From Thermococcus sp. CX2 (lineage in GTDB: Archaea; Methanobacteriota_B; Thermococci; Thermococcales; Thermococcaceae), in assembly GCF_012027555.1 (NCBI RefSeq), contig NZ_SNUQ01000002.1:62001-126000 (forward strand): DNA of 64,000 nt, written 5' to 3'. This document shows positions 51,866 to 62,172 of the stretch, piece after piece. A program made the position numbers and the translations under genes. Below the pieces are notes generated by a model. The model made no database searches. It was not told the origin of the DNA and was given only the letters and a program-made list of their open reading frames with translations. Numbering within the stretch: position 1 is the first letter of the stretch; each line of letters starts with the position of its first letter.

Positions 51866-51979
51866 CTCGGCCAGTATGCCCTTCATCACGGCATGCCCGA
51901 TTCAGCCACTCCGGAGCTCGTCATCGCCAGAGTTTCATTCGCCAAGGAATTGATAAAGGTGCCGCAACTTCTGGGGTAG
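51866..51979 (+). pseudogene. Possible gene remnant after the nuclease-like gene
   Basis: Directly behind the nuclease stop, in another frame, the sequence reads LGQYALHHGMPDSATPELV followed by IARVSFAKELIKVPQLLG and a stop, with codon use closer to core genes than to the A/T-rich gene before it. No start signal or family was recognised. It could be the tail of a gene interrupted by the insertion of the neighbour, or chance. Confidence 0.25.
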
Positions 51980-52019
51980 TAGTTGTAGGAGGAAAGTTGA
52001 GAAGAACAGAGAAAAGAGC

Positions 52020-54334
<2,315 letters not shown>

Positions 54335-54393
54335 AATGAACACCTCCGTACATGTGGTCAGATTTGGACATCAAAGAGGTTTACAACTTTGAG

Positions 54394-54429
54394 TGTTTAT
54401 AAATCTGTTGTTAACTTTTGGTTATCAAC
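54394..54429 (-). promoter_or_regulatory. nfnSL promoter with double SurR motif
   Basis: Minus-strand TATA box ATTTATAAAC lies at 54395-54404. Directly upstream, plus-strand 54407-54429 contains two GTTnnnAAC elements (54407-54415 and 54421-54429) spaced by five bases, containing the extended SurR consensus GTTn3AACn5GTT exactly. In Pyrococcus, SurR sites upstream of the TATA box go with activation in the absence of sulfur. Binding here is inferred. Confidence 0.7.
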
Positions 54430-54532
54430 CTCGAAATAATTTCGAACTCAGGGAGATATCCACGAGAATTGGCCGTTTTAGAATGGACAGTCTCGAATAC
54501 AAGCCGTCCAAAGAATAGAAGACAATAGTGGC

Positions 54533-55294
54533 TCAGAGCTTTCTCAGGAAGGTTATGTAGCCAGTATGCGCCAGCATCCTGGTTTTCGGACGCATGCAGT
54601 CCTTCTTAACCTCCTGCTCCCTGACGAGGACTTCAACGGTCCTCGGCCTGTAGAAGTGCTCCCGGTACTCCTGAAGTGCAATATAGAAACGGTGAACCTG
54701 GTTCATGCACGGCGTGTAAGCCACGAAGTATCCGCCGGGCTTGAGGGCTTTGACTGCGTGTGGAAGAACGTTCTCTGGCTGTGGGAGGTCGAGGACGATG
54801 TGGTCAACGTTTTCCTCGTCTATCCCTTCGTAGATATCTTTGAGCTTTATCGTGACCCTGTCGTCGAAGCCCACCCACCTGATGTTGCGCTCGGCTATCT
54901 TCGCGAAGTCTTCTCTGATCTCGTAGCTGATGACACGTCCGGTGGGGCCAACGATGTTGGCGAGGAAGATGGTTAAAGCTCCACTGCCGACGCCGGCCTC
55001 GACGACCGTATCCCCCGGCGAGATTCCTGCGTAGGCGACTATTATCCCGGCGTCCTTCGGGTGGACTATCTGCGGCCCGCGCTTCATCTTCTCGATGTAG
55101 TCTATTATGCTCGGCCTGAGGATGCGGAACTCCTCGCCCTTGTGGCTGGTTATCGTCTCACCGTAATCCTTCTCAAGGAGCTCCTCGAGGTTAATTATAC
55201 CAAGATCCGTATGGAACTCCTTCTTCTCAACCGTCAGAAGGTACCTCTTCCCCCTCCTATCTATTAGCAGTACCTTATCCCCCTCCTGTAGCAA
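54533..55294 (-). CDS. trmI: tRNA (adenine-N1)-methyltransferase TrmI (m1A57/58)
   Basis: 253 aa, the length of Pyrococcus abyssi TrmI. SAM site VVEAGVGSGALTIFLANIVG, YEIREDF after strand 2, and DHIVLDLPQPENVLPHA as the catalytic-region motif IV. The N-terminal beta domain (about 1-70) includes KMKRGPQIVHPKDAG. Archaeal TrmI methylates A57 and A58 in the T-loop, stabilising tRNA at high temperature. The TTG at 55294 follows GGTGAGGCG and gives the MLQEGDKV beginning; a GTG three codons earlier is less likely. It overlaps the preceding DUF257 gene by 20 bases. Confidence 0.93.
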   Translation of the reverse strand: MLQEGDKVLLIDRRGKRYLLTVEKKEFHTDLGIINLEELLEKDYGETITSHKGEEFRILRPSIIDYIEKMKRGPQIVHPKDAGIIVAYAGISPGDTVVEAGVGSGALTIFLANIVGPTGRVISYEIREDFAKIAERNIRWVGFDDRVTIKLKDIYEGIDEENVDHIVLDLPQPENVLPHAVKALKPGGYFVAYTPCMNQVHRFYIALQEYREHFYRPRTVEVLVREQEVKKDCMRPKTRMLAHTGYITFLRKL

Positions 55295-55913
55295 ACGCCT
55301 CACCTTCCTTTTTTATGATTAAACCTTCCTTGGAAATGTAGAAGACTATCGACGAGACTTCCTCAAGCATCGCAAGATGCTCGGGACTTAAAATGTCCAC
55401 ATTGACAAAGTGAATCCCGATCCAGTCTTCCATCGGGATCGTACTGATGCTTGTGAGTATCGCTTTCATTGCTTCATCGCCCCCAAAGCGTATGTACTGG
55501 GCCAGGCCGAAGGTCAGGACGTAATCTGGTTTGGCTGGGCAGTTCGCCATCCTGTTAACAACCATGTGGTAGTTCTTGAGGAAACTGTGGGAATCATAAA
55601 CTGGTACCACTTCCTCTATTACCTCGCCGTAACTGGCCGAGCCAGGGCCAACTTTGACAACCTTGATTTTTTTGATGATTTCAATGATCCTGGAATACTC
55701 CCTGCCAGATATTCTGCGAATGTAGTTCCTGAACATGAGGTCTCCCACGCCGAAGAAATCACCTATAACAACTACCCCCCTATCCACGAGCATAGGGATG
55801 AGCAATCCCCATGAAAACTCCTCAACTGGATACACCGAAGGATATTCTACCATAACGATGTCGCCCTTTTGGGCCTTCCCGAAGAGATAAGTCTCAAAGA
55901 CGGTGGTGTCCAT
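55275..55913 (-). CDS. DUF257 family protein (RecA/KaiC-like fold without P-loop)
   Basis: 212 aa. Resembles the DUF257 family, largely restricted to Thermococcales, with a RecA-like alpha/beta layout: GDIVMVEYPSVYPVEEFSWG, RGVVVIGDFFGVGD, KVVKVGPGSASYGEV and PDYVLTFGLAQYIRFGG. There is no Walker A. Function unknown. ATG 55913 follows GGTGAGCTGAT. The gene is translationally linked to trmI by a 20-base overlap. Confidence 0.82.
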   Translation of the reverse strand: MDTTVFETYLFGKAQKGDIVMVEYPSVYPVEEFSWGLLIPMLVDRGVVVIGDFFGVGDLMFRNYIRRISGREYSRIIEIIKKIKVVKVGPGSASYGEVIEEVVPVYDSHSFLKNYHMVVNRMANCPAKPDYVLTFGLAQYIRFGGDEAMKAILTSISTIPMEDWIGIHFVNVDILSPEHLAMLEEVSSIVFYISKEGLIIKKEGEAFATGGG

Positions 55914-55971
55914 ATCAGCTCACCAAAAGGGTTTTTAACTACTCCTCTTTTAAACCTTTTAGGTGGAAGAA

Positions 55972-56310
55972 ATGAGAAAGTTCGTGGTGTGGCCCAACGA
56001 GCTCGATGCACGGCTCAGCAGGAAATACGGGCGCGCCGTTGGCAAGAGCTTTGCTGTCGATGGGCCCACGATTCGGGAAATCATCGATGCCGCAGAAAGT
56101 CTTGGGATGAAAATCATTGAGGTCGACGAGAACAAGCTCAATCCAAGGCTGGCAGGACTCGATGAGGAGTACAGAAGGCGTGGAATGGTCAGGATAGAGA
56201 GCAAACACCCCAAGGGTAAGAGTCTCAAGATGATAGGTCAGAAAATCGGAGAAATCAGGAGAACTCGCTCTAAGGGCAAGAAGTCCAAATCCAAGAGGAG
56301 AAAGAGGTAA
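55972..56310 (+). CDS. srp19: Signal recognition particle 19-kDa protein
   Basis: 112 aa. SRP19 binds helices 6 and 8 of 7S RNA and helps load SRP54. KFVVWPNELDARLSRKYGRA at the N-terminus and a highly basic C-terminal tail (RSKGKKSKSKRRKR) are family features. ATG 55972 follows AGGTGGAAGA. The gene is divergent from DUF257, and its stop directly abuts the end of the RAM-only gene on the other strand. A TATA-like CTTTTAAACC lies about 25 bases upstream. Confidence 0.94.
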   Translation: MRKFVVWPNELDARLSRKYGRAVGKSFAVDGPTIREIIDAAESLGMKIIEVDENKLNPRLAGLDEEYRRRGMVRIESKHPKGKSLKMIGQKIGEIRRTRSKGKKSKSKRRKR

Positions 56311-56556
56311 TCACTCCTCTTCTTCCATTTCTACGACGATAGCGGTCGTTGTATCGATAACCCCATCGATGTTATGGATGTCATGGAGTATTTTTCTGGT
56401 CAGCTCCCCGAGGTCCTTGGCCTCGATGTGGACTATCGCATCGTAGGGCCCGGTAACTGCATCGGCCTTGGTGACCCCAGGAATCTGCTTAAGGGCCTCT
56501 ATGACGCTTTCTACTTTTCCAATCTCAACGGTCAATAAAACGTACGACCTAACCAT
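56311..56556 (-). CDS. RAM-domain-only Lrp-family protein (demi-FFRP, DM1-like)
   Basis: 81 aa. Only the ligand-binding RAM domain of Lrp/AsnC proteins: LLTVEIGKVESVIEALKQIP, DAVTGPYDAIVHIEAKDLGE, LHDIHNIDGVIDTTTAIVVE. No DNA-binding domain. DM1-type proteins can form disks and hetero-oligomers with full-length regulators, thereby modulating them. GGTGAAAAA precedes the ATG. A full-length FL11-like partner is encoded at 8765-9217. Confidence 0.92.
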   Translation of the reverse strand: MVRSYVLLTVEIGKVESVIEALKQIPGVTKADAVTGPYDAIVHIEAKDLGELTRKILHDIHNIDGVIDTTTAIVVEMEEEE

Positions 56557-56781
56557 TTTTTCACCACCGCGGAAAGGTTTTCGTTTTTATTTACTCTCAC
56601 ACATCATTTAAGCTTTTCGTAGTTTTTTCGGGGCGCCCCCTGCTGCGAATTTAAACCCAATGAGATTTAATAACCAATGGTACATTGAAAGGGCCACCAG
56701 AGCACTAATGTACCCATCGAAAGATTTATTACTCACTCGATTGTAGGAAACTATGCCCTCAATGAACAGGGGTGGTATTTA
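56557..56781. promoter_or_regulatory. Divergent promoter region of the RAM gene and the peptide transporter
   Basis: Toward dppA, AGATTTATTAC (about 56722-56732) is the likely TATA box and GGGGTGG the ribosome-binding site. A GGGGCGCCCC palindrome (about 56630-56639) and A/T-rich boxes (TTTAAACCC, ATTTAATAACC) lie between. No coding sequence seen. Confidence 0.35.
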
Positions 56782-58944
56782 ATGAAGGCGAAGGGTGCAA
56801 TAACCCTACTGGTTGTTTTTTTGGTGGTTTTTTCAGTAGTGGCCAGCGGCTGTATCAGCGGCTCTGAGAACACAACGACATCCACCGCTGAAACCCCGAC
56901 CCAGAGCTCACCGACGACGAGCACACAGGCCGAAACCGGCACCTCCACGCAGAGCGGTTCTCAAACCTCAGCCCTGGGTGGGCCCGGCATCATAGAGATG
57001 GACAAGGTGTACGTGATAGTCACTGACAAGAGCGTCATCGTTGTTGGCCCGAAGGGTGAGAAGCCGACCGTCGAGCTTCCCGAAGGAAAGAAGGTTATAA
57101 CCGTCAGCTACGTCGTCGACGAAGCCAACACGCCGGACGTCAAGACCCTCATGGAGAAGGGCCAGGGATTCGGTGCGATTAACCCAGCGTTCTTCCGCGA
57201 TGAGCACGTCGATGCCCTCGTCGTCGCCGCGAGGAGGGAAACCGACCCGACGATAAGAACCGAGCTCTTTAAGGCGCTCTACATCCTCGGAAACAAGTTC
57301 GTTCCTGAGGTCATTCTCGGCCAGAATATACAGCTCCGCGTCTACTGGGACTGGGTCAAGGGACGCTATTACCACCCGACCCTCGCCGAGCGCTACGACC
57401 TCCTCACCGAGGACCCGAACGCTCCGGTCGTCAAGATAGGCATCAAGGACTACACCAACGATCCCGAGACCTATGTCATAGCCACCGCGGGCTGGCCGGA
57501 GAGCTTTGACCCGGCCATGACCTACGAGACCTTCGGCTGGCAGATATGGCACGAGATAGGCGACACCCTCGTCACCTACTGGAAGGAGGAGACCGAGGAG
57601 GTCAGCCCGGACCTCGCCGTCGCCTGGGCCCACAACGAGGACGGCACCGAGTGGTATTTCCTCATAAGGGGCGGCGTCAATGCTTACGACCCGTGGAACG
57701 ACAAGACCTATCCGATTGACGCCACCGACGTTGCCTTCACCTTCCTCCGCGTTGAGAGGCTCGGCCACAGCGTCAGCTGGATGGTGAGCAGCTTCATGGA
57801 CGTCAACGCCTCACAGGCACTAACAGAGGAGGAGTTCGACCAGTACCTCAAGGAGCACCCGCTCATAGCCGAGTACCGCGGCAAGACCGCCGAGATAAAG
57901 AGTCTCGACGACCTCAAGAAGTTCTTCGGCTACGACGGTCCGACCGCCGGCGTCTTCAAGCTCGTCCTCCCGCAGCCCTACACCCCTGTCCTCGGAATAC
58001 TCTCCGACCCGTTCCTCAGCGTCGTCCCGATGGAGTACCTCCTCGGTGACAAGTACGAGGAGGCCCTCAAGGCGAGCGACAACGGCCACAACCCAGGGGC
58101 CTGGTGGAACTACCTGAGCGAGGGCAAGAGCGACCCGACCCACCAGCTCATGCACAACTACCCGGTCGGAACAGGTCCGTTCTACGTCAAGGACTACCAG
58201 AAGGACGCCTACATCGTGCTCGAGTACAACCAGCACTACTGGAACGCCACCGCCAACCCAGGCCACGAGAGGGTCATATACATCATCAACAGCGACCCGA
58301 TGGCGAGGATAAACCTGTACAAGACCGGAACGGCCGATGCAGTCGCGATACCGCCCGAGAAGATGGACACCGTCAAGGGCCTCGAGCTCAAGGGCTTCAA
58401 GTCGATTGTCCAGACCGACATAGTCGAGCCCGTGCTGACCTTCCTCGTCTTCAACACCCAGAGGGAGCCCTTCAACGACCCGAAGGTCAGGGAGGCCCTC
58501 GCCTACGCTGTTCCCTACGAGCAGATAGCCAAGGTCGTCTACCAGGAACTCCTCGCCAGGAACTGGGGACCGATACCGAAGCCGTGGCCGGGCTACACCG
58601 AGGAGGGCATCACTAAGTATGACTACAACCTCGCCAAGGCCAAGCAGCTCCTCAACGAGGCCGGCGTCGACCCGACCAAGTACAAGATTGAGCTAATATA
58701 CAACGAGGGCAACGCGGCCCGTGAGAAGATAATGACCCTCCTCCAGAACGTCTGGAGCCAGCTCGGCTTCCAGGTTACCGTCAACAGCTACAACTGGCCG
58801 ACCTACCTCGACAAGACCGAGCACGGCGAGTACGACGTCTACATCGTCGGATGGGTTCCAGACTACCTCGACTCCGACAACTGGGTCGGCCCGTTCCTCT
58901 ACGGAGCCACGGAGTTCGAGAGCGTTGAGGTCAGCGTTAGCTGA
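56782..58944 (+). CDS. dppA: Peptide ABC transporter substrate-binding lipoprotein, apparently circularly permuted
   Basis: 720 aa. Lipobox VASGC (Cys24), then a Thr/Ser-rich linker to about residue 63. Residues about 133-208 (INPAFFRDEHVDALVVAARR, RTELFKALYILGNKFVP, WDWVKGRYYHPTLAERYDL) correspond to the segment that ends normal SBP_bac_5 proteins. The usual mature N-terminus (YVIATAGWPESFDPAMTYET) begins only at about 229. The chain then follows the normal order but stops shortly after YLDSDNWVGPFLYGATEF, where the missing segment should come. The gene heads the dppABCDF operon and should bind oligopeptides outside the membrane. Natural permutation or an assembly error are the options. Confidence 0.85.
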   Translation: MKAKGAITLLVVFLVVFSVVASGCISGSENTTTSTAETPTQSSPTTSTQAETGTSTQSGSQTSALGGPGIIEMDKVYVIVTDKSVIVVGPKGEKPTVELPEGKKVITVSYVVDEANTPDVKTLMEKGQGFGAINPAFFRDEHVDALVVAARRETDPTIRTELFKALYILGNKFVPEVILGQNIQLRVYWDWVKGRYYHPTLAERYDLLTEDPNAPVVKIGIKDYTNDPETYVIATAGWPESFDPAMTYETFGWQIWHEIGDTLVTYWKEETEEVSPDLAVAWAHNEDGTEWYFLIRGGVNAYDPWNDKTYPIDATDVAFTFLRVERLGHSVSWMVSSFMDVNASQALTEEEFDQYLKEHPLIAEYRGKTAEIKSLDDLKKFFGYDGPTAGVFKLVLPQPYTPVLGILSDPFLSVVPMEYLLGDKYEEALKASDNGHNPGAWWNYLSEGKSDPTHQLMHNYPVGTGPFYVKDYQKDAYIVLEYNQHYWNATANPGHERVIYIINSDPMARINLYKTGTADAVAIPPEKMDTVKGLELKGFKSIVQTDIVEPVLTFLVFNTQREPFNDPKVREALAYAVPYEQIAKVVYQELLARNWGPIPKPWPGYTEEGITKYDYNLAKAKQLLNEAGVDPTKYKIELIYNEGNAAREKIMTLLQNVWSQLGFQVTVNSYNWPTYLDKTEHGEYDVYIVGWVPDYLDSDNWVGPFLYGATEFESVEVSVS

Positions 58945-58961
58945 GCCCTTTCTTTTCTTTT
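58945..58961 (+). terminator. Pyrimidine tract after dppA
   Basis: GCCCTTTCTTTTCTTTT follows the dppA stop. It could allow partial termination so that the binding protein is made in excess over the permease, a common arrangement. Confidence 0.35.
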
Positions 58962-59003
58962 GAATTTCTAATCCGAGAAGCTAAGAGCACAGGGGGGATC
59001 AAG

Positions 59004-60005
59004 TTGGCGAACCTCAAGAAGTTCCTAATAAGGAGGCTCCTGACGTTTATACCCACGCTCATCGGCGTCACGCTCATAGTTTTTCTCATCGCCTACGTCA
59101 TTCCGGCCGATGTCGCGCGCGCCTGGGCCGGCGGCGAGAAGGCGAGCCAGCAGTACATAGAGCAGATAAGGAAAGAATACCACCTCGACGAGCCCTGGTA
59201 CGACCAGTACTGGTTCCTGATAAGCGGCCTCGCGAAGAACAGCATCGTCGACCCAAGGACTTCCAACTACGTCTTCGACGACATAAAGGAGAGGTTCCCA
59301 GTAACGTTTGAGCTGGCCCTGGTAGCGTTCTTCTTCATAATAATAATCGGAATTCCCCTGGGCATAATCTCCGCCCTCAAGAGAAACACCTGGATAGACA
59401 CCCTCATAAGGTTCTTCGCCCTTACCGGCGTCTCAATGCCCGTTTTCTGGCTCGGTTACTTGCTCATATACGTGTTCTTTGTGAAGGTCCACTGGATAAC
59501 CCTCGCGGGCTTCCCCGCCCCTCCGGAGCACCAGATAACCCACATACCGATGATAGACGCCCTCCTGACGGGAGACTTCCAGACCTTTGCCCAGCACCTG
59601 CACAGGCTCTGGCTTCCGGGCTTCACGCTCGGCTTCATGGGCGCCGGAGTTCTGGCGAGGTTCGTCAGGAACAGCTTCCTTGAGGCGATAAACAGCGACT
59701 ACGTTGCTTTCCTCAAGGCGAAGGGCGTTCCAAAGAGGAGTATCTACCGCCACACCCTCAAGAACGCGATGGTGCCGATAGTTACCGTCCTCGGCCTCCA
59801 GTTTGGAGGTTTACTCGGAGGAACGCCGATTACCGAGACGGTCTTCGGCCTGCCGGGAATGGGCTCCTACGTCTTGGACTCAATCAGGAACCTCGACTTC
59901 CCAGCGGTGGTGGCAATAACCCTCGTTTTCGCGTTGATATTCCTCATAACGAACCTCGTGGTTGACATACTCTACGCCCTGATAGACCCAAGGGTGAGGT
60001 ACTGA
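59004..60005 (+). CDS. dppB: Peptide ABC transporter permease DppB
   Basis: 333 aa, six helices. ILIRRLLTFIPTLIGVTLIV-like N-terminus (from residue 8) and the EAA loop YVAFLKAKGVPKRSIYRHTL followed by LKNAMVPIVTVLGLQFGGLL are DppB signatures. ITETVFGLPGMGSYVLDSI is the usual C-terminal motif. The TTG at 59004 follows GGGGGGATCAAG. It lies 59 bases after dppA. Confidence 0.94.
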   Translation: MANLKKFLIRRLLTFIPTLIGVTLIVFLIAYVIPADVARAWAGGEKASQQYIEQIRKEYHLDEPWYDQYWFLISGLAKNSIVDPRTSNYVFDDIKERFPVTFELALVAFFFIIIIGIPLGIISALKRNTWIDTLIRFFALTGVSMPVFWLGYLLIYVFFVKVHWITLAGFPAPPEHQITHIPMIDALLTGDFQTFAQHLHRLWLPGFTLGFMGAGVLARFVRNSFLEAINSDYVAFLKAKGVPKRSIYRHTLKNAMVPIVTVLGLQFGGLLGGTPITETVFGLPGMGSYVLDSIRNLDFPAVVAITLVFALIFLITNLVVDILYALIDPRVRY

Positions 60006-60014
60006 GGTGATAAA

Positions 60015-61190
60015 ATGAGCAGGGAGGAGTACAAGAAAAACGTCCTCGACAGGTTTTCTGACTGGCTCATCGAGGCCATAGGCTCTTTCATCAGCCTTTT
60101 CAAAAAGGACTGGAAGAGGAAGAACCGCTCCAAGATGGAAGAGTGGAAGCTCATGCTCTACGCCCTCAACCGCTCGCCCCCGGGCTTGATAGGCCTCGCC
60201 CTCGTGCTGATGTTCGTGTTCCTCGGAATATTCGGCCCGAGCCTCGCACCGTGGAGCTACCGCTTCTTCCCGACCAACTACAACTTCGAGACATACCTCG
60301 CGCCGCCGGGCTCGAGCTTCGTTCTTAACGTCACTGAGATCCGGGGAGACCAAGTTATCAGCTACATTACCACCATACACTACCCGCTCGGCGCCGACCA
60401 CTACGGAAGGGACCTGCTCAGCCTCATCCTCTACGGCGCCAGGGTTTCCTTCGTGATATCAATACTCGTCGTTGCCCTCGGAGTTCCGCTCGGCATAATC
60501 CTGGGACTAATAGCGGGTTACTACGGCGGCAAGGTTGACGAGCTCGTGATGCGCATCACCGACGTCTTCCTTGCCTTCCCGGCGCTCATACTGGCGATAG
60601 CGTTCTCAGCTGTGCTCCCCCAGAGGCTCCAGGACTTCATCTCGGCCCATGAGTCGGTTCAGAGCTTCGTGCTCTGGCTCTTCGCCCTTGAGCCCCAGGA
60701 TGCAGGCAACCTCGGAAAGCTGCTCGCGGTTATACTGGCAATGATAATCGTCTGGTGGCCGGCATACGCAAGGATAACCCGTGGCTCAACGCTTACCGAG
60801 AGGGAAAACCTCTACGTTGAAGCCGCCAGAGCGATAGGGCTCAGCTCAAGGACGATAATGTTCAAGCACATCCTCCCCAACATCATCGGCCCAATACTCG
60901 TCTACATCACCCTTGACTTCGGCGGTGTCATACTGATGGAGGCCGGCCTGAGCTTCCTTGGCCTCGGAGCAACGCCGCCGATAGCAGACTGGGGAAGGAT
61001 AGTCTACGACGGCTCCCAGTACTTCCCGGAGAAGTGGTGGCTGGTTACGTTCTCGGGATTCATGATAATGCTCGTCGCCCTTGGCTGGAACCTGCTCGGA
61101 GACACGATGAGGGACATCCTCGACCCGAAGACGAGGAGGAGCATAGAGTTCAAGGTCAAGAAGAGCAAGGAGGGTGAGAGCAATGCCTGA
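60015..61190 (+). CDS. dppC: Peptide ABC transporter permease DppC
   Basis: 391 aa, longer than usual because of a cytoplasmic N-terminus of about 45 residues and a periplasmic loop after the first helix (about 80-118). YPLGADHYGRDLLSLILYGA is the DppC signature; the EAA loop is YVEAARAIGLSSRTIMFKHI. GLSFLGLGATPPIADWGRIV follows. GGTGATAAA precedes the ATG; the gene overlaps dppD by 8 bases. Confidence 0.94.
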   Translation: MSREEYKKNVLDRFSDWLIEAIGSFISLFKKDWKRKNRSKMEEWKLMLYALNRSPPGLIGLALVLMFVFLGIFGPSLAPWSYRFFPTNYNFETYLAPPGSSFVLNVTEIRGDQVISYITTIHYPLGADHYGRDLLSLILYGARVSFVISILVVALGVPLGIILGLIAGYYGGKVDELVMRITDVFLAFPALILAIAFSAVLPQRLQDFISAHESVQSFVLWLFALEPQDAGNLGKLLAVILAMIIVWWPAYARITRGSTLTERENLYVEAARAIGLSSRTIMFKHILPNIIGPILVYITLDFGGVILMEAGLSFLGLGATPPIADWGRIVYDGSQYFPEKWWLVTFSGFMIMLVALGWNLLGDTMRDILDPKTRRSIEFKVKKSKEGESNA

Positions 61191-62163
61191 GCCGATTCTT
61201 GAAGTTCGCGATTTAACTGTTCACTTCTACACCTACGCCGGCATAGTCAAGGCCATCGAGAAGGTTTCTTTCGACGTCTACCGCGGCGAGACCTTCGCGC
61301 TCGTCGGCGAAACCGGCTGCGGAAAAAGCGTGACCTCGAGGGCATTAACTCAGCTCATCGAGAGCCCCGGAAGAATAGTTGAGGGAAGCGTTCTCTACCA
61401 CAGGGAGGACGGTTCCACAGTCGACCTGCTCAAGCTGAGCGAGGAGGAGATAAGGGAAATCAGGGGCAACGAAATAGCCTACATCTTCCAGGACCCACAC
61501 GCCTCGCTTGACCCGCTCTACACCGTCGGCTATCAAATAGCCGAGGCGATGGTCGTCCACAAAACAGTCAAAGACTGGAAGGAGGGCTTCAAGCGGGCCG
61601 TCGACATACTCAGGCACGTTCTAATTCCCGACCCAGAGAGAAGGGTGAAGAACTATCCACACGAGATGAGCGGAGGAATGAAGCAGCGTGTCGTGATTGG
61701 AATCGGCGTCTCCAACAACCCCAAGATTCTCATCGCGGACGAGCCCACCACCGCCCTCGACGTTACCGTCCAGGCGCAGATACTCGACCTCATGAACAAA
61801 CTAAAGCAGGAATACAACACGACGGTCATACTGATCACCCACAACATGGGCGTCGTCGCCGAGATGGCCGATCGCGTGGCCGTTATGTACGCGGGCAAAA
61901 TCGTTGAGATTGGCTCGGTAGAGCAGATATTCAAGAACCCGCTGCACCCCTACACCCAGGGACTCCTCAGGGCCGTTCCCAACCCTCTCGGAAAGATAGA
62001 CAGGCTTGAGACGATTCCAGGGACTGTTCCAAACCTCATAGAGCCCCCGAGCGGCTGCCGCTTCCATCCCCGTTGCCCAAGGGTCATGGGCGTGTGCAGG
62101 CAGAAGGTTCCCGAGCTGAAGGAGATAGAGCCCGGTCACTTCGTTGCCTGCCACCTTTACTGA
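61183..62163 (+). CDS. dppD: Peptide ABC transporter ATP-binding protein DppD
   Basis: 326 aa. Walker A GETGCGKSVTSR, Q-loop YIFQDPHASLDPLYT, signature MSGGMKQRVVIG, Walker B ILIADEPTTALDV and switch His in ILITHNMGVVAEMA. The C-terminal oligopeptide motif region has cysteines [17 protein letters not shown] that bind a [4Fe-4S] or metal site in this family. ATG 61183 follows AGGGTGAGAGC; the in-frame GTG just upstream overlaps that signal. Confidence 0.95.
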   Translation: MPEPILEVRDLTVHFYTYAGIVKAIEKVSFDVYRGETFALVGETGCGKSVTSRALTQLIESPGRIVEGSVLYHREDGSTVDLLKLSEEEIREIRGNEIAYIFQDPHASLDPLYTVGYQIAEAMVVHKTVKDWKEGFKRAVDILRHVLIPDPERRVKNYPHEMSGGMKQRVVIGIGVSNNPKILIADEPTTALDVTVQAQILDLMNKLKQEYNTTVILITHNMGVVAEMADRVAVMYAGKIVEIGSVEQIFKNPLHPYTQGLLRAVPNPLGKIDRLETIPGTVPNLIEPPSGCRFHPRCPRVMGVCRQKVPELKEIEPGHFVACHLY

Positions 62164-62172
62164 GGTGATAGC

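Noticed and set aside
56630-56639. GGGGCGCCCC palindrome upstream of dppA
   Set aside because: Short and far from the TATA box of either divergent gene; not distinguishable from chance.
58104-58616. Long open frame of 170 codons inside dppA in another frame
   Set aside because: Arises from the G/C-rich third-position bias of dppA; it has no start signal and a low-complexity Arg/Pro/Gln content.
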